Assembly: GCF_902859895.1 (NCBI RefSeq)
Contig: NZ_CADIKM010000008.1
Span: 1-64,000 of the forward strand
Source: Pararobbsia alpina
GTDB lineage: Bacteria > Pseudomonadota > Gammaproteobacteria > Burkholderiales > Burkholderiaceae
Direction of reading: 5' to 3'
Length of the DNA stretch: 64,000 nucleotides
The position numbers were made by a program, and so were the translations under genes. The notes under the pieces are model-generated. The model worked only from the letters and a program-made list of their open reading frames with translations. It did no database searches and had not been told where the DNA came from. Shown here one piece after another: positions 43,953 through 55,428 of the stretch (positions are counted from its first letter, which is position 1; each line of letters starts with the position of its first letter).

Positions 43953-45860
43953 ATGACCGGATGGAATCACGGACTTGCCATGCGCCGACGTGCGCTCATG
44001 AAACGCGCGCTCTGGCTCGGGGCGGCGTCGCTCGCGGGTTTTGCCAACGTCTCGGGGATGGCTGGCGTTGCCGGCCTCGGCTTGACGCCGGCCGCGGCGT
44101 TCGCCAAGACACCTCATTCCGTGCTGCGCGCAAACGCGGTTGCCGTGCCGGACCACTATGCGGCAGACACGGCCCAGCAGATCTTCGCGGCCGGCGGCAA
44201 TGCGGTTGACGCGGGTGTCGCGATTGCCTTCTCGCTCGCCGTGACCTATCCGGACGCGGGCAACCTCGGCGGCGGCGGCTTCATGACGCTCGTCGTCGAC
44301 GGCAAACCGTACTTCCTCGACTATCGCGAGACCGCGCCCGCGACGGCCACGCGCGATATGTACCTCGACGCGAATGGGAATGTGATCGACAAGTTGAGCC
44401 TGATCGGCGCGCGTTCGGCCGGTGTGCCGGGCACGGTCGCCGGCATGTGGGAGGCGCAGCGCCGCTTCGGCAAGCTCAAGTGGAAGCAGGTCCTTGCCCC
44501 GGCGATCGGCTATGCGGAAAAGGGCTTCGTGGTCGACAAGCGGCTGGCCAGCGAGCGGAGCAGGGCAGCCGCGGAATTCAAGGGGCGCACCAATTTCGAC
44601 GCCTATTTCTCGAGCCTGAGCGAGGGCGCGACATTCCGGCAGCCGGAGCTCGCCGAAACACTCGGGCGGATCGCCGACAAGGGCGCGAGCGAGTTTTACA
44701 CGGGTAAGACGGCCGACATGATCGCGCGGGGCATGCGCGGCCACGGCCTGATCTCGAAGGAAGACCTTGCCGGCTACAAGGCGGTCTGGCGCGAGCCGCT
44801 GACCGGCAACTGGCGCGGCTACCAGGTCGTGACCGCGCCGCCGCCGAGCTCGGGCGGCATCATTTTGCTGCAGATGCTCAAGATGCGCGAAGACCTGATG
44901 GCGAAGTTCGCGAATGTCGAGCCGAACTCGGCGCAGTACATTCATCTGGTCGCCGAGATGGAAAAGCGCGTGTTCGCCGACCGGGCGAGTTATCTGGGCG
45001 ACCCCGACTTCATCAAGAATCCGACCGCCCAGCTGGTCGACGACACCTATCTTGCCAAGCGGGCGATGCAGATCAATCCCGATGCCATCTCCAATACGCA
45101 GTCGGTCAAGCCCGGGCTGGAAGCGGATGGCGCGCCGGGCACGGCCAGCGTTTCGGGTGCTTCCTCGGCCTCGGGCGTTCCGGCAAGCATGAGTGGGCAG
45201 GAGGCTTCCACCGCGTCGGCGGTCTCGAGTGCGGACCAGGAGACGACGCCATCCTCCGAGAGCGGCGAAAAGCCGCAGACCACGCAGTTCTCGGTCGTCG
45301 ACAAATGGGGTAACGCGGTCTCGAATACCTACACCCTGAACGGGCCGTTCGGTTCGGGTGTGGTCGTCGACAAGGGCGGCTTTCTGCTGAACGACGAAAT
45401 GGACGATTTCTCTTCAAAGCCCAATGCGCCGAACCAGTTCGGCGTGGTCGGCTCGGACGCGAACGCGATCGCGCCGCGCAAGCGTCCGTTGTCGTCGATG
45501 TCGCCGACGATCCTGCTCGACTCGCAGGATAAGGTTGCAATGGTGCTCGGCACACCGGGCGGCTCGCGGATTCCGACGACGGTCTACCAGGTGCTCAGCA
45601 ACGTCTACGACTACCAGCTCAGCTTGCCCTCGGCAGTCGGCGCATTTCGTTTCCACCACCAATTGCTGCCGGTGGATACGATCTACGTCGAGGAATCCAA
45701 GCCGGTTCCGGACGCCCAGCGGAAGCTCCTGACCGAGCGTGGCTACGCGTTCAAGACACAGGGCTTCAATGGCGACGTGCAGGCGATCCGCGTGATCGAC
45801 GGCCAGCCTGAGGCCGTCGCCGACCCGCGCGGCTCGGGCGTCGGGCGCCCGATCCCCTGA
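43953..45860 (+). CDS. ggt: Gamma-glutamyltransferase (periplasmic)
   Basis: 635 residues from ATG 43953 (GGGAGG upstream). Twin-arginine-like/Sec head (MRRRALMKRALWLGAASLAG) to about residue 51. Two subunits arise by self-cleavage before the nucleophilic Thr, here T443 in QTTQFSVVDKWGNAVS. GNLGGGGFM and NTYTLNGPFG fit the family. A Ser/Ala/Gly-rich insertion (about 389-440) sits just before the cleavage site, absent in E. coli GGT. It hydrolyses or transfers gamma-glutamyl groups from glutathione. Confidence 0.94.
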   Translation: MTGWNHGLAMRRRALMKRALWLGAASLAGFANVSGMAGVAGLGLTPAAAFAKTPHSVLRANAVAVPDHYAADTAQQIFAAGGNAVDAGVAIAFSLAVTYPDAGNLGGGGFMTLVVDGKPYFLDYRETAPATATRDMYLDANGNVIDKLSLIGARSAGVPGTVAGMWEAQRRFGKLKWKQVLAPAIGYAEKGFVVDKRLASERSRAAAEFKGRTNFDAYFSSLSEGATFRQPELAETLGRIADKGASEFYTGKTADMIARGMRGHGLISKEDLAGYKAVWREPLTGNWRGYQVVTAPPPSSGGIILLQMLKMREDLMAKFANVEPNSAQYIHLVAEMEKRVFADRASYLGDPDFIKNPTAQLVDDTYLAKRAMQINPDAISNTQSVKPGLEADGAPGTASVSGASSASGVPASMSGQEASTASAVSSADQETTPSSESGEKPQTTQFSVVDKWGNAVSNTYTLNGPFGSGVVVDKGGFLLNDEMDDFSSKPNAPNQFGVVGSDANAIAPRKRPLSSMSPTILLDSQDKVAMVLGTPGGSRIPTTVYQVLSNVYDYQLSLPSAVGAFRFHHQLLPVDTIYVEESKPVPDAQRKLLTERGYAFKTQGFNGDVQAIRVIDGQPEAVADPRGSGVGRPIP

Positions 45861-45912
45861 GGACAGGGCGCGGCGGCCTTTGGGGGCGGGCCGTCGCGCA
45901 GGGCATTTCCCG

Positions 45913-45918
45913 TATAAT
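45913..45918 (+). promoter_or_regulatory. Likely -10 box of the alaS promoter
   Basis: TATAAT, 114 bases before the alaS ATG, with no clear -35. Confidence 0.45.
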
Positions 45919-46031
45919 TAGGCGATTGCGAAAAGCCGCGTCCGGTCTTCGTCGCGGCCCTTCGGCCGTGGTCGCCGGGAACGCTCCACAGACAACGCCA
46001 AAATAGCTCCACAGGTCCGCATCCGCAAGCC

Positions 46032-48662
46032 ATGAAAGCCGCAGATATCCGCGAGAAATTCCTGAAGTTCTTTGAATCGAAGGGACACACGATCGTCCGT
46101 TCGTCGAGCCTCGTACCGGGCAATGACCCGACCTTGATGTTCACGAATTCGGGCATGGTCCAGTTCAAGGACGTGTTCATCGGTACCGAAACGCGGCCGT
46201 ATTCGCGTGCGACCACCGCGCAGCGCAGCGTGCGCGCAGGTGGCAAGCACAACGACCTCGAAAACGTCGGCTATACCGCGCGGCATCACACGTTCTTCGA
46301 GATGCTGGGCAACTTCTCGTTCGGCGACTATTTCAAGCGCGACGCGATCAGCTACGCGTGGGAGCTGCTGACCACGGTCTACAAGCTGCCCAAGGACAAG
46401 CTCTGGGTCACCGTCTATCACGAAGACGACGAAGCCTACGATATCTGGGCGAAGGAAGTCGGCATTCCGCCCGAGCGAATCATCCGGATCGGCGACAACA
46501 AGGGTGCCCGCTACGCCTCGGACAATTTCTGGCAGATGGCCGATACCGGCCCCTGCGGTCCGTGCTCGGAAATCTTCTACGATCACGGCCCCGACGTCTG
46601 GGGTGGCCCGCCGGGGTCCCCCGAAGAAGATGGCGATCGCTATATCGAGATCTGGAATCTCGTGTTCATGCAGTTCAATCGCGATGCGCAGGGCAATATG
46701 GCGCGTCTGCCCAAGCCCTGTGTCGATACGGGGATGGGTCTCGAGCGTCTCGCCGCCGTGCTCCAGCACGTGCACAGCAATTACGAAATCGACCTGTTCC
46801 AGAAGCTGATCGCCGCGGCGGCGCGCGAGACCGGCATACCCGATCTGGGCAACAATTCGCTGAAGGTGATCGCCGATCACATCCGTGCGTGCGCGTTCCT
46901 GATCGTCGACGGCGTGATTCCCGGCAATGAAGGCCGCGGTTATGTGCTGCGCCGGATCATTCGTCGCGCGATCCGCCATGGCTACAAGCTTGGCCACACG
47001 ACGCCGTTCTTTCACAAGCTCGTGGCCGATCTCGTTGCCGAGATGGGCGCTGCCTACCCCGAGATCGCCGACGCGCAGCAACGCGTGACCGATGTGCTGC
47101 GCCAGGAAGAGGAACGCTTCTTCGAGACGATTGCGCACGGGATGGAGATCCTCGAGGCGGCGATCCGCGAGATCGACGCGGCGACGGGCAAGCCGCGCGT
47201 GCTGGCCGGCGATGTTGCGTTCAAGCTCCACGATACCTATGGCTTCCCGCTCGACCTGACGGCCGACGTGTGCCGCGAGCGCGAGATCGCGGTGGACGAG
47301 CTGGCGTTCGACGAGGCGATGACGCGCCAGCGCGAACAGGCCCGCTCCGCTGGCAAGTTCAAGATGTCCGCCGCGCTTGAGTACAGCGGCGCGAAAACGT
47401 CCTTCCACGGTTACGAAAAGTTGATCGTCGACGATGCGAAGGTCATCGCGCTCTATGTCGACGGCACCGCCGTCGAGTCGGTCAGCGCGGGCACCCACGC
47501 GATCGTCGTGCTCGACCACACGCCGTTCTATGCGGAATCGGGCGGCCAGGTGGGCGACCAGGGCGTGCTCGGCGACGACCGCGCGCGCTTCGCGGTCATC
47601 GATACGCTGAAGGTCCAGGCGGATGTGGTCGGTCACCATGGCGAAGTCCAGCAGGGCAGCCTGAAGATCGGCGACGTCGTGAAGGCCGAGGTCGATATCG
47701 AACGCCGCTCGCGCACGATCCGCAATCACTCGGCAACCCATCTGATGCACAAGGCGTTGCGCGAAGTGCTCGGCGCGCACGTTCAGCAAAAGGGTTCGCT
47801 TGTCGATCCGGACAAGACGCGGTTCGACTTCGCGCATCACTCACCGATGAGCGATGACGAAATCCGTCGTGTCGAGGCGATCGTCAATGCGGAAGTCCTG
47901 CGCAATGCACCGGCGGTCTCGAAGGTGCTGCCCTTCGATGAGGCGGTGAAGAGCGGCGCGATGGCGCTGTTCGGTGAGAAGTACGGCGATGAGGTCCGCG
48001 TGCTCGATATCGGCTTTTCGCGCGAGCTGTGCGGCGGCACGCATGTGAGCCGCACGGGCGACATAGGCTTGTTCAAGATCGTGTTCGAAGGCGGCGTGGC
48101 CGCGGGGATCCGCCGTGTCGAGGCGATCACCGGCGACAACGCGCTTCGCTATGTGCAGGACGTTGCGGCGCGTCTTGCCGATGCGGCCGCGACGCTCAAG
48201 GTGCAGCCGACCGAACTCACGCCACGCATCGTCCAGGTCCAGGAGCAGGTGCGCGCGCTCGAGAAAGAACTCGCCCAACTCAAGTCGAAAGTCGCCTCGA
48301 GCCAGGGTGACGAACTGGTTCAGCAGGCGAGCGACGTCGGCGGTATCCAGGTGCTGGCTGCGATGCTCGAAGGCGCGGACGTCAAGACCTTGCGCGAGAC
48401 GGTCGACAAGCTCAAGGACAAGCTCAAGCACGCGGCAATCGTGCTCGCGGCGGTCGAGAACGGCAAGGTCAGCCTGATCGCTGGCGTCACGGCCGATGCG
48501 AGCAAGAAGGTCAAGGCCGGTGATCTGGTGAATTTTGTCGCGCAGCAGATCGGCGGCAAAGGCGGCGGCCGTGCCGATATGGCTCAGGCCGGCGGCACCG
48601 ATGCGGCGGCATTGCCGGCTGCACTCGGCGGCGTAAAGGGTTGGGTGGAAAGTCGGTTGTAA
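46032..48662 (+). CDS. alaS: Alanyl-tRNA synthetase
   Basis: 876 residues. Catalytic domain opening with [20 protein letters not shown]; the editing domain has [16 protein letters not shown] and [13 protein letters not shown] (zinc ligands); C-terminal C-Ala/dimerisation region ends [15 protein letters not shown]. Full family length. Charges tRNA-Ala and hydrolyses mischarged Ser or Gly. Monocistronic. Confidence 0.98.
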   Translation: MKAADIREKFLKFFESKGHTIVRSSSLVPGNDPTLMFTNSGMVQFKDVFIGTETRPYSRATTAQRSVRAGGKHNDLENVGYTARHHTFFEMLGNFSFGDYFKRDAISYAWELLTTVYKLPKDKLWVTVYHEDDEAYDIWAKEVGIPPERIIRIGDNKGARYASDNFWQMADTGPCGPCSEIFYDHGPDVWGGPPGSPEEDGDRYIEIWNLVFMQFNRDAQGNMARLPKPCVDTGMGLERLAAVLQHVHSNYEIDLFQKLIAAAARETGIPDLGNNSLKVIADHIRACAFLIVDGVIPGNEGRGYVLRRIIRRAIRHGYKLGHTTPFFHKLVADLVAEMGAAYPEIADAQQRVTDVLRQEEERFFETIAHGMEILEAAIREIDAATGKPRVLAGDVAFKLHDTYGFPLDLTADVCREREIAVDELAFDEAMTRQREQARSAGKFKMSAALEYSGAKTSFHGYEKLIVDDAKVIALYVDGTAVESVSAGTHAIVVLDHTPFYAESGGQVGDQGVLGDDRARFAVIDTLKVQADVVGHHGEVQQGSLKIGDVVKAEVDIERRSRTIRNHSATHLMHKALREVLGAHVQQKGSLVDPDKTRFDFAHHSPMSDDEIRRVEAIVNAEVLRNAPAVSKVLPFDEAVKSGAMALFGEKYGDEVRVLDIGFSRELCGGTHVSRTGDIGLFKIVFEGGVAAGIRRVEAITGDNALRYVQDVAARLADAAATLKVQPTELTPRIVQVQEQVRALEKELAQLKSKVASSQGDELVQQASDVGGIQVLAAMLEGADVKTLRETVDKLKDKLKHAAIVLAAVENGKVSLIAGVTADASKKVKAGDLVNFVAQQIGGKGGGRADMAQAGGTDAAALPAALGGVKGWVESRL

Positions 48663-48753
48663 GTGTGCGGCTATGATCGGGTGGCTGGGCGCGGACATGC
48701 GTCGCGCCACCCACGACGGGCTGCGAAGACATCGCGCGGGACAGGCCGCACTA

Positions 48754-49710
48754 TCAGGCGGCTGCCCGTGCGTTCAGACGCGCGGCGGCCTGTTCCGCGA
48801 TCTGCGTCCTGAGCGCGTTCAGCGCGCTCGAAAAATGGCCCTCACGCCAGACGAGCAAGGTTTCGACGCGGCCGAGCGTGCCGAGCGAATGTACCGACAC
48901 CTCCTCGAGATGGCGTACCGTCTCGAGTGTCGAACGCGGCACGAAACCGAACCCTGATCCCGCCGCGATCCACGCGAGCATGGCGTGGTAGGCCTCCACC
49001 TCGACAATGCGCTCGGGCTGTATCCCCGCATTCGCAAACCATTTCTCCCCAACTCGACGATAGCTGCAGCCACGGTCGAAGGCGACCATGGTGTCGAGTT
49101 TCAGATCGACCGGACCTAGCACCGGCGGATGGCCGTGCGGTGTGACGAGCAGCAACTCTTCGAAATACACCGATTCGCACTCGAACAGGATGAGGTCGGA
49201 CACGTCGATCGGGCCGGCCACGAACATGGCGTCGAGCTTGAAGTCGCGGAGTTGTTGGATCAAGGCCTCGCTCGTATCGACGACGAGTTCGATCGACACG
49301 TCGCGCCATGTCCGGCGATAGTTCGCGAGCATCGTGGGCAGGCGGCTCGCGGCGGTGCTTTCCATCGCACCCAGACGGAAGCGTCCGCGTGGAAGCACAT
49401 CACAGACCGAGCGCCGCGCTTCGCCCGCGAGCGATAACAAACGTTCAGCAAAGGGCAGCAGCTCACGTCCGGCTGGCGTTAGCGCCATGCGGCGCCCTTC
49501 GCGGGTGAACAGCCTGACCCCGAGATCTTCCTCGAGTTGCTTGATGCGGGTCGTCACATTCGACTGAACCCGGTTGAGCCGCGCGGCTGCTCGCGTTACA
49601 CCGTTCTCACGAACGACTGCCCGAAATATATCCAGCGTGATGAGGTCCAGCAACTCGTTTTGAGGGCGATCCACGTGATTTGTCTTTACGTCAGGAAGCA
49701 TGATCCGCAA
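48754..49710 (-). CDS. LysR-family transcriptional regulator
   Basis: 318 residues. N-terminal winged HTH (about 24-84: IFRAVVRENGVTRAAARLNR, QSNVTTRIKQLEEDLGVRLF); C-terminal effector domain of two Rossmann-like lobes. It diverges from the threonine aldolase gene (169 bases between), which may be its target. Effector unknown. Confidence 0.93.
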   Translation of the reverse strand: MRIMLPDVKTNHVDRPQNELLDLITLDIFRAVVRENGVTRAAARLNRVQSNVTTRIKQLEEDLGVRLFTREGRRMALTPAGRELLPFAERLLSLAGEARRSVCDVLPRGRFRLGAMESTAASRLPTMLANYRRTWRDVSIELVVDTSEALIQQLRDFKLDAMFVAGPIDVSDLILFECESVYFEELLLVTPHGHPPVLGPVDLKLDTMVAFDRGCSYRRVGEKWFANAGIQPERIVEVEAYHAMLAWIAAGSGFGFVPRSTLETVRHLEEVSVHSLGTLGRVETLLVWREGHFSSALNALRTQIAEQAAARLNARAAA

Positions 49711-49879
49711 TATGAGCTTCCTTCAGATATCAGACTTGTCTGTTTCGATCGCAATCGCGTATCTAAAATGTCGTACCCCGGCGAGCGCCGCGAACATGAG
49801 CGTCTGAAAATCGGGAAGTCGGCAGGTAGGGCACGGCTCGCACTACAATAACGGTCTTTGATCCTGCGGCGGGAGCGTT

Positions 49880-50917
49880 ATGCAGCACTTCGCATCGGAT
49901 AACTATGCCGGCATTTGCCCGGAGGCGCTCAATTACCTGATTGAGTGCAACAATTCCGGCCACGAGTCCGGATATGGTGAAGACACATGGACCCAGAAGG
50001 TCTGCGATCGGATCCGCAATCTGTTCGAAACAGACTGTGAAGTGTTCTTCGTGTTCAACGGCACCGCGGCCAACTCACTTGCGCTCGCCTCACTGTGCCA
50101 GTCGTACCAGTCGGTGATCTGCCACGAGCTTGCGCATATCGAGACGGACGAGTGCGGCGGACCGGAGTTCTTTTCGAACGGTTCGAAGCTGCTCGTCGCG
50201 AAGGGTCAGAACGGGAAGCTCACCCCCGATGCGATCGAAGCGATCGTCACGCGGCGCTCGGACATTCACTTCCCGAAGCCAAGGGTCGTTTCGCTGACCC
50301 AGGCGACCGAGGTCGGTACGATCTATTCGGTCGAGGAAGTCCGCGCGATCGCCGCGATTGCCAAGCGCCGGCATCTGAAGGTCCATATGGACGGTGCGCG
50401 TTTTGCGAACGCGGTCGCGGCGCTCGGCGTGCATCCATCGGAAATCACGTGGCGCGCCGGTGTCGACGTGCTGTGCTTCGGCGGCACGAAGAACGGCTTG
50501 CCTGTCGGCGAAGCCGTCGTGTTCTTCGACCGCGCGCTGGCCGAGGATTTCGCGTATCGCGTCAAGCAGGCCGGCCAGCTGGCCTCGAAGATGCGCTTCA
50601 TCTCCTCGCCGTGGCTCGGGCTGCTCGAGAACGACGTCTGGCTGCGCAACGCGCGCCATGCCAATTCGATGGCCAAGCTGCTGCGTGAGCGCGTGGCCGA
50701 TATCCCCGGCGTCACGCTGATGTTCGAACCGCAGGCCAACGCGGTATTCGCCAACCTGCCGATCGTAGCGGCCAACGCATTGCGTGCGCGCGGCTGGAAG
50801 TTCTACGATTTCATCGGGGAGGGTGGTTGCCGCCTCATGTGCGCCTGGGACACGGCGCCGGAGACGGTCGAGAAATTCGCGGCCGAGCTGCGTGAATTGT
50901 GTATGGCAACCGCCTGA
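49880..50917 (+). CDS. ltaE: Low-specificity L-threonine aldolase
   Basis: 345 residues. PLP fold type I; N-terminal FASDNYAGICPEAL and GYGEDTWTQKVCDRI; PLP lysine in CFGGTKNGLPVGEAVVF. It cleaves threonine or allo-threonine to glycine and acetaldehyde. Upstream GGAGCG ribosome site. TusA starts 20 bases after the stop. Confidence 0.94.
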   Translation: MQHFASDNYAGICPEALNYLIECNNSGHESGYGEDTWTQKVCDRIRNLFETDCEVFFVFNGTAANSLALASLCQSYQSVICHELAHIETDECGGPEFFSNGSKLLVAKGQNGKLTPDAIEAIVTRRSDIHFPKPRVVSLTQATEVGTIYSVEEVRAIAAIAKRRHLKVHMDGARFANAVAALGVHPSEITWRAGVDVLCFGGTKNGLPVGEAVVFFDRALAEDFAYRVKQAGQLASKMRFISSPWLGLLENDVWLRNARHANSMAKLLRERVADIPGVTLMFEPQANAVFANLPIVAANALRARGWKFYDFIGEGGCRLMCAWDTAPETVEKFAAELRELCMATA

Positions 50918-50937
50918 GACGGGACCAGAACGGAATC

Positions 50938-51168
50938 ATGATGGAATTCGATAAAGAAGTGGACGCACGCGGGCTCAACTGCCCGCTACCTATCCTGCGG
51001 GCCAAGAAGGCCCTGGCCGATATGCAGTCCGGCCAGATTCTCAAGGTGCTGGCGACCGATCCGGGCTCGCAGCGCGACTTTGCCGCGTTTGCCAAGCAAA
51101 CCGGCAATCAGCTCATCGATACCCATACCGAGGAGAAGACCTTCGTCTTCATGATGAAGCGGCGCTGA
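50938..51168 (+). CDS. tusA: TusA-family sulfurtransferase
   Basis: 76 residues from ATG 50938 (a second ATG is 3 bases on). Active Cys C15 in RGLNCPLPILRAKKAL. Transfers persulfide sulfur, in E. coli toward tRNA thio-modification; here unknown. Followed at 51207 by a strong terminator. Confidence 0.93.
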   Translation: MMEFDKEVDARGLNCPLPILRAKKALADMQSGQILKVLATDPGSQRDFAAFAKQTGNQLIDTHTEEKTFVFMMKRR

Positions 51169-51206
51169 CACGGTCCCGGAGAACAGCGAGCGCGTCCGAT
51201 ACCATG

Positions 51207-51242
51207 AAAAAAGCCGCCTGACGCGAGTCCGGCGGCTTTTTT
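51207..51242. terminator. Bidirectional terminator between tusA and galU
   Basis: AAAAAAGCCGCC, 12-base loop with partial pairing, GGCGGCTTTTTT. A run and T run on the two sides serve both converging genes. Confidence 0.92.
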
Positions 51243-51304
51243 CGTTGCACAAGGGCGCGGCCCGCGCCGGTCGGCGCGTACCGGCAGGGCTTGCGCAATC
51301 GTTC

Positions 51305-52186
51305 TTAGCTTTCCATCACAGGCGAGCGCGTGCGCAGGTATTCCTCGAACTCGTCCTTGACTTCCGGATGGCGCAGCGCGAATTCGACCGTCGCCTTCAG
51401 GTAGCCGATCTTGCTGCCGCAGTCGAAACGTGTGCCGTGGTACTTGTACGCGATGACCTGTTCGTCCTGCATCAGCGACTGGATCGCGTCCGTCAGCTGG
51501 AGCTCGCCGCCCGCGCCTGGCTTGATGGTCCGGAGATGATCGAAAATTCGCGGCTTCAGGATGTAGCGGCCGACCACGCCGAGGTTCGACGGCGCATCTT
51601 CTGGCGCGGGCTTCTCCACGATGCCCGACAGCTTGATGATGTTGCTCTCCCATTCCTTGCCTTCGACGACGCCATACGAGCGCGACTCTTCGGGCGGGAT
51701 CTCTTCAACGCCGATCACCGAGCTGTGATAGTGATCGAAGGTCTCGACCATCTGGCTCAGCACCGGCGGCTCACCGTACAGCAAGTCGTCGGCGAGCACG
51801 ACGGCGAACGGGTTGTCGCCGACGAGCTTCGCGGCGCAGAGCACCGCATGGCCGAGGCCGAGCGCCTCGGGCTGACGCACATAAAAACAGTCGACATGCG
51901 ATGGCTTGATGCCGCGCACGAGGTCGAGCAGCTTCTGCTTGCCGCGTGCCTCGAGTTCGGCCTCGATTTCATAAGACTTATCGAAATGGTCTTCGATCGC
52001 GCGCTTGCTGCGCCCCGTCACGAAGATCATCTCGGTGATGCCGGCGGCAATCGCTTCTTCGACCGCGTACTGGATCAGCGGTTTGTCGACGACCGGCAAC
52101 ATCTCCTTCGGGCTAGCCTTGGTGGCCGGCAAAAAGCGTGTGCCCAGGCCCGCAACCGGGAATACCGCCTTGGTGACTTTCAGCAT
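51305..52186 (-). CDS. galU: UTP-glucose-1-phosphate uridylyltransferase
   Basis: 293 residues. Nucleotidyltransferase signature [20 protein letters not shown], then [20 protein letters not shown] and [12 protein letters not shown]. Makes UDP-glucose for LPS, capsule and osmoprotection. Last gene of the leftward valS-galU pair, 38 bases after valS. Confidence 0.96.
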   Translation of the reverse strand: MLKVTKAVFPVAGLGTRFLPATKASPKEMLPVVDKPLIQYAVEEAIAAGITEMIFVTGRSKRAIEDHFDKSYEIEAELEARGKQKLLDLVRGIKPSHVDCFYVRQPEALGLGHAVLCAAKLVGDNPFAVVLADDLLYGEPPVLSQMVETFDHYHSSVIGVEEIPPEESRSYGVVEGKEWESNIIKLSGIVEKPAPEDAPSNLGVVGRYILKPRIFDHLRTIKPGAGGELQLTDAIQSLMQDEQVIAYKYHGTRFDCGSKIGYLKATVEFALRHPEVKDEFEEYLRTRSPVMES

Positions 52187-52224
52187 CTTTCAAATCCTCG
52201 CCGTAATGGTCGAACTTCAAGAAT

Positions 52225-55188
52225 TCATGCAGGCAGGCGCGCCAACTGTGCGTGCAGCTTGGCAAGCGTCGTTTCAAAATCCGCGAGGCGCTTGCGCTCC
52301 TGCTCGACGACAGCTTCCGGCGCACGGGCAACGAAACTCTCGTTGCCCAGCTTGGCCTGAGCCTTCGTGACTTCGCCCGAAAGCCGTGTCACTTCCTTTG
52401 ACAACCTTTCGCGCTCGGCCGCGACATCGATCTCGACCTTGAGAGCCAGCTTATCCGAACCCACTAGAGCAACCGGCGTGCCTGCCGCTGCCGCGTCAAG
52501 CGCGGCCTCGTCCTGCATCACCGTCACTTCCGACAGGCGGCCCAATGCACGCACGTATGGCGCGAAAGACTGGAGCTGCTCGGCATTGCCGCTTGCGAGC
52601 AGCGGCACCCGCACAGCGGGTGACAGGTTCATCTCGCCGCGCAGGTTGCGGCAGGCGTCGACCACGGCCTTGAGCTGGCCGACCCAGGCCTCGGCCGCTT
52701 CGTCGATCTTGCCCGGTTCGGCGCGTGGATAAGGCTGCACCATGATCGAAGCCGGGGCTGCACTGCTTGCGTGCGCGCTGGCGCCTGTACCGGCGTCGTC
52801 CGCTCGTGCAGTCACCTGCGGATATTTGCCGGCAAGCGGGGCGACCTTCTGCCAGAGCGCCTCGGTAATGAACGGAATCACCGGATGGGCGAGTCGTAGC
52901 GTGGTCTCGAGCACACGCAGAAGGGTCCGGCGCGTCGCGCGTTGCTGGGCCGGCGTGCCGTTTTGCAATTGAACCTTCGCGAGTTCCACGTACCAGTCGC
53001 AGTACTCGTCCCACACGAATTTGTAGATCGTGCTGGCAACCATATCCAGCCGGTAGTCGGCGAAGCCCTTCGCGACATCCGCTTCGACACGCTGCAGCAG
53101 TGAGACGATCCAGCGGTCGGCACGAGAGAAATCGAGCGTGCCGTCCGGCCCGCAATCGCCCTTGCATTCTTCCACGCCGCAGTCGTGCCCTTCGCAGTTC
53201 ATCAGCACGAAGCGCGTCGCGTTCCAGAGCTTGTTGCAGAAGTTGCGATAGCCCTCGCAGCGCGCCAGGTCGAAATTGATATTGCGGCCGAGGGTCGCGA
53301 GCGAGGCCATCGTGAAGCGCAGCGCATCGGTGCCGAACGACGGGATACCGTCTGGGAAGTCCTTGCGTGTCTTCTTCTCGATCTGCTGCGCTTGCTTCGG
53401 ATTCATCAGCCCGAAAGTGCGTTTCTCGACCAGCGTTTCGAGATCGATGCCGTCGACGAGGTCGATCGGGTCGAGCGTATTGCCCTTCGATTTCGACATC
53501 TTCTGGCCTTCCGCATCGCGCACGAGGCCATGGATATAGACTTTGTCGAATGGCACCTGACCGGTGAAATGCGTCGTCATCATCACCATCCGGGCCACCC
53601 AGAAGAAGATGATGTCGAAGCCGGTCACGAGCACCGACGAGGGCAGGAAGTGCTTGAGCTCGGGGGTCTGCGCGGGCCAGCCGAGCGCCGAGAAGGGCAC
53701 GAGCGCCGACGAGAACCACGTGTCGAGCACATCGTCGTCGCGTCGCAGCGCGCCGGTGTACCCCGCTGCGCGGGCCTTTTCCTGTGCTTCGCCATCATCG
53801 CGCGCAACGAAGATCTCGCCGTTCTCGCCATACCAGGCGGGGATCTGATGGCCCCACCAGAGCTGGCGCGAAATACACCAGTCCTGGATGTTCTCGAGCC
53901 ATTGGTAGTACGTGGTCGCCCAGTTCTCGGGCACGAACTGGATCTGACCGTTGCGGACCACTTCCAGCGAAACCTCGGTAATCGACTTGCCCGCGTGCAG
54001 CGTGCCTTCGGGCGCGGGCTTGCTCATCGCGACGAACCACTGGTCGGTCAGCATCGGCTCGAGCACGACATGGGTCCGGTCGCCGCGCGGCACCTGGAGC
54101 TTGTGCTTTTTCGTCTCGGCGAGCAGGCCGAGCGCATCGAGATCGGCGACGATCTGCTTGCGCGCGTCGAACCGGTCGAGGCCGCGGTATTGCGCGGGGG
54201 CGTTGTCGTTGATCTTCGCTTCGAGCGTGAGGATCTCGATCAGCGGCAGCTTGTGGCGCTGGCCGATCTGGTAGTCGTTGAAATCGTGCGCGGGCGTGAC
54301 CTTGACGACGCCGGTGCCGAATTCGCGATCGACATAATCGTCAGCGATGATCGGAATGTCGCGGTCGCTGAGCGGCAGCCTGACGGTCTTGCCGACGAAG
54401 GCCGCATAACGTTCGTCTTCGGGATGGACGATCACCGCGACGTCGCCGAGCATCGTTTCAGGACGCGTGGTCGCAACGACGAGATGACCCGAGCCGTCCG
54501 ACAGCGGGTAGCGGATATGCCAGAGCGAACCGTCTTCTTCCTCGCTCGAGACTTCGAGGTCGGACACGGCCGTCATCAGCTTCGGGTCCCAGTTGACGAG
54601 ACGCTTGCCGCGATAGATCAGCCCTTGCTCGTAGAGCCGCACGAACACTTCGCGCACGGCGGTCGACATGCGCTCGTCCATCGTGAAGTATTCGCGGCTC
54701 CAGTCGATCGACGCGCCGAGCCGGCGAACCTGGCTCGTGATCGTCGAACCCGACTGCTGTTTCCATTCCCAGACGCGTTCGACGAACTTCTCGCGGCCGA
54801 GGTCGTGGCGCGAGATCTTCTGCGCATCGAGCTGGCGCTCGACGACGATCTGCGTCGCGATGCCCGCATGGTCGGTGCCCGGTACCCAGAGGGTGTTCTC
54901 GCCGAGCATCCGGTGGTAGCGCGTGAGGCTGTCCATGATCGTCTGGTTGAACGCATGGCCCATATGCAGGGTGCCCGTGACGTTCGGCGGCGGCAGCTGG
55001 ATCGAGAAATCCTGACGCCCCTCGACGAAAGTCGCCCTCGCATAACCGCGCTTTTCCCACTCGGGGCCCCAGTGAGCCTCGATGGTATGGGGCTCGAAGC
55101 TTTTTGCGAGACTCGCCGGAGTCGTGTCGAGGCCCGTGGCTGACGTGTCGCTCCGGTCGCCCTGGGTCGCGCTGATGCTGTCGCTCAT
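52225..55188 (-). CDS. valS: Valyl-tRNA synthetase
   Basis: 987 residues, full length. HIGH motif in [21 protein letters not shown] motif in [14 protein letters not shown], large CP1 editing domain, and a C-terminal coiled coil ([20 protein letters not shown]). It starts divergently from uvrD, 240 bases apart. Confidence 0.98.
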   Translation of the reverse strand: MSDSISATQGDRSDTSATGLDTTPASLAKSFEPHTIEAHWGPEWEKRGYARATFVEGRQDFSIQLPPPNVTGTLHMGHAFNQTIMDSLTRYHRMLGENTLWVPGTDHAGIATQIVVERQLDAQKISRHDLGREKFVERVWEWKQQSGSTITSQVRRLGASIDWSREYFTMDERMSTAVREVFVRLYEQGLIYRGKRLVNWDPKLMTAVSDLEVSSEEEDGSLWHIRYPLSDGSGHLVVATTRPETMLGDVAVIVHPEDERYAAFVGKTVRLPLSDRDIPIIADDYVDREFGTGVVKVTPAHDFNDYQIGQRHKLPLIEILTLEAKINDNAPAQYRGLDRFDARKQIVADLDALGLLAETKKHKLQVPRGDRTHVVLEPMLTDQWFVAMSKPAPEGTLHAGKSITEVSLEVVRNGQIQFVPENWATTYYQWLENIQDWCISRQLWWGHQIPAWYGENGEIFVARDDGEAQEKARAAGYTGALRRDDDVLDTWFSSALVPFSALGWPAQTPELKHFLPSSVLVTGFDIIFFWVARMVMMTTHFTGQVPFDKVYIHGLVRDAEGQKMSKSKGNTLDPIDLVDGIDLETLVEKRTFGLMNPKQAQQIEKKTRKDFPDGIPSFGTDALRFTMASLATLGRNINFDLARCEGYRNFCNKLWNATRFVLMNCEGHDCGVEECKGDCGPDGTLDFSRADRWIVSLLQRVEADVAKGFADYRLDMVASTIYKFVWDEYCDWYVELAKVQLQNGTPAQQRATRRTLLRVLETTLRLAHPVIPFITEALWQKVAPLAGKYPQVTARADDAGTGASAHASSAAPASIMVQPYPRAEPGKIDEAAEAWVGQLKAVVDACRNLRGEMNLSPAVRVPLLASGNAEQLQSFAPYVRALGRLSEVTVMQDEAALDAAAAGTPVALVGSDKLALKVEIDVAAERERLSKEVTRLSGEVTKAQAKLGNESFVARAPEAVVEQERKRLADFETTLAKLHAQLARLPA

Positions 55189-55383
55189 TGAATTCTGCGT
55201 AAGTTGGCGTGAAAGCTTGAATTATAAGGGTTATGCCGGGGGGGAACCTGTTCCGGACGACAGATGGCCGAGGCGGCAAGGGAAATGGCCTTGTTCGACA
55301 GACCCCATCGCCCCCATCGGCCCAGGCTCGCCGCGGGCACACCGGTGCGGGAATCAGGCGCCGCGCCGTCATCGGCCGCGACT

Positions 55384-55389
55384 TATAAT
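55384..55389 (+). promoter_or_regulatory. -10 box upstream of uvrD
   Basis: Perfect TATAAT 40 bases before the uvrD start; -35 not evident. Confidence 0.5.
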
Positions 55390-55428
55390 GTGCAGCCGCC
55401 CTGTGACCGTTCCACGAAAAGTCCCTCC

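Noticed and set aside
45918..47840. 640-residue minus-strand frame opposite alaS
   Set aside because: No domain or ribosome site; alaS is unmistakable on the plus strand.
53185..55143. 652-residue plus-strand frame opposite valS
   Set aside because: Shadow frame with Arg/His/Val bias and no motif.
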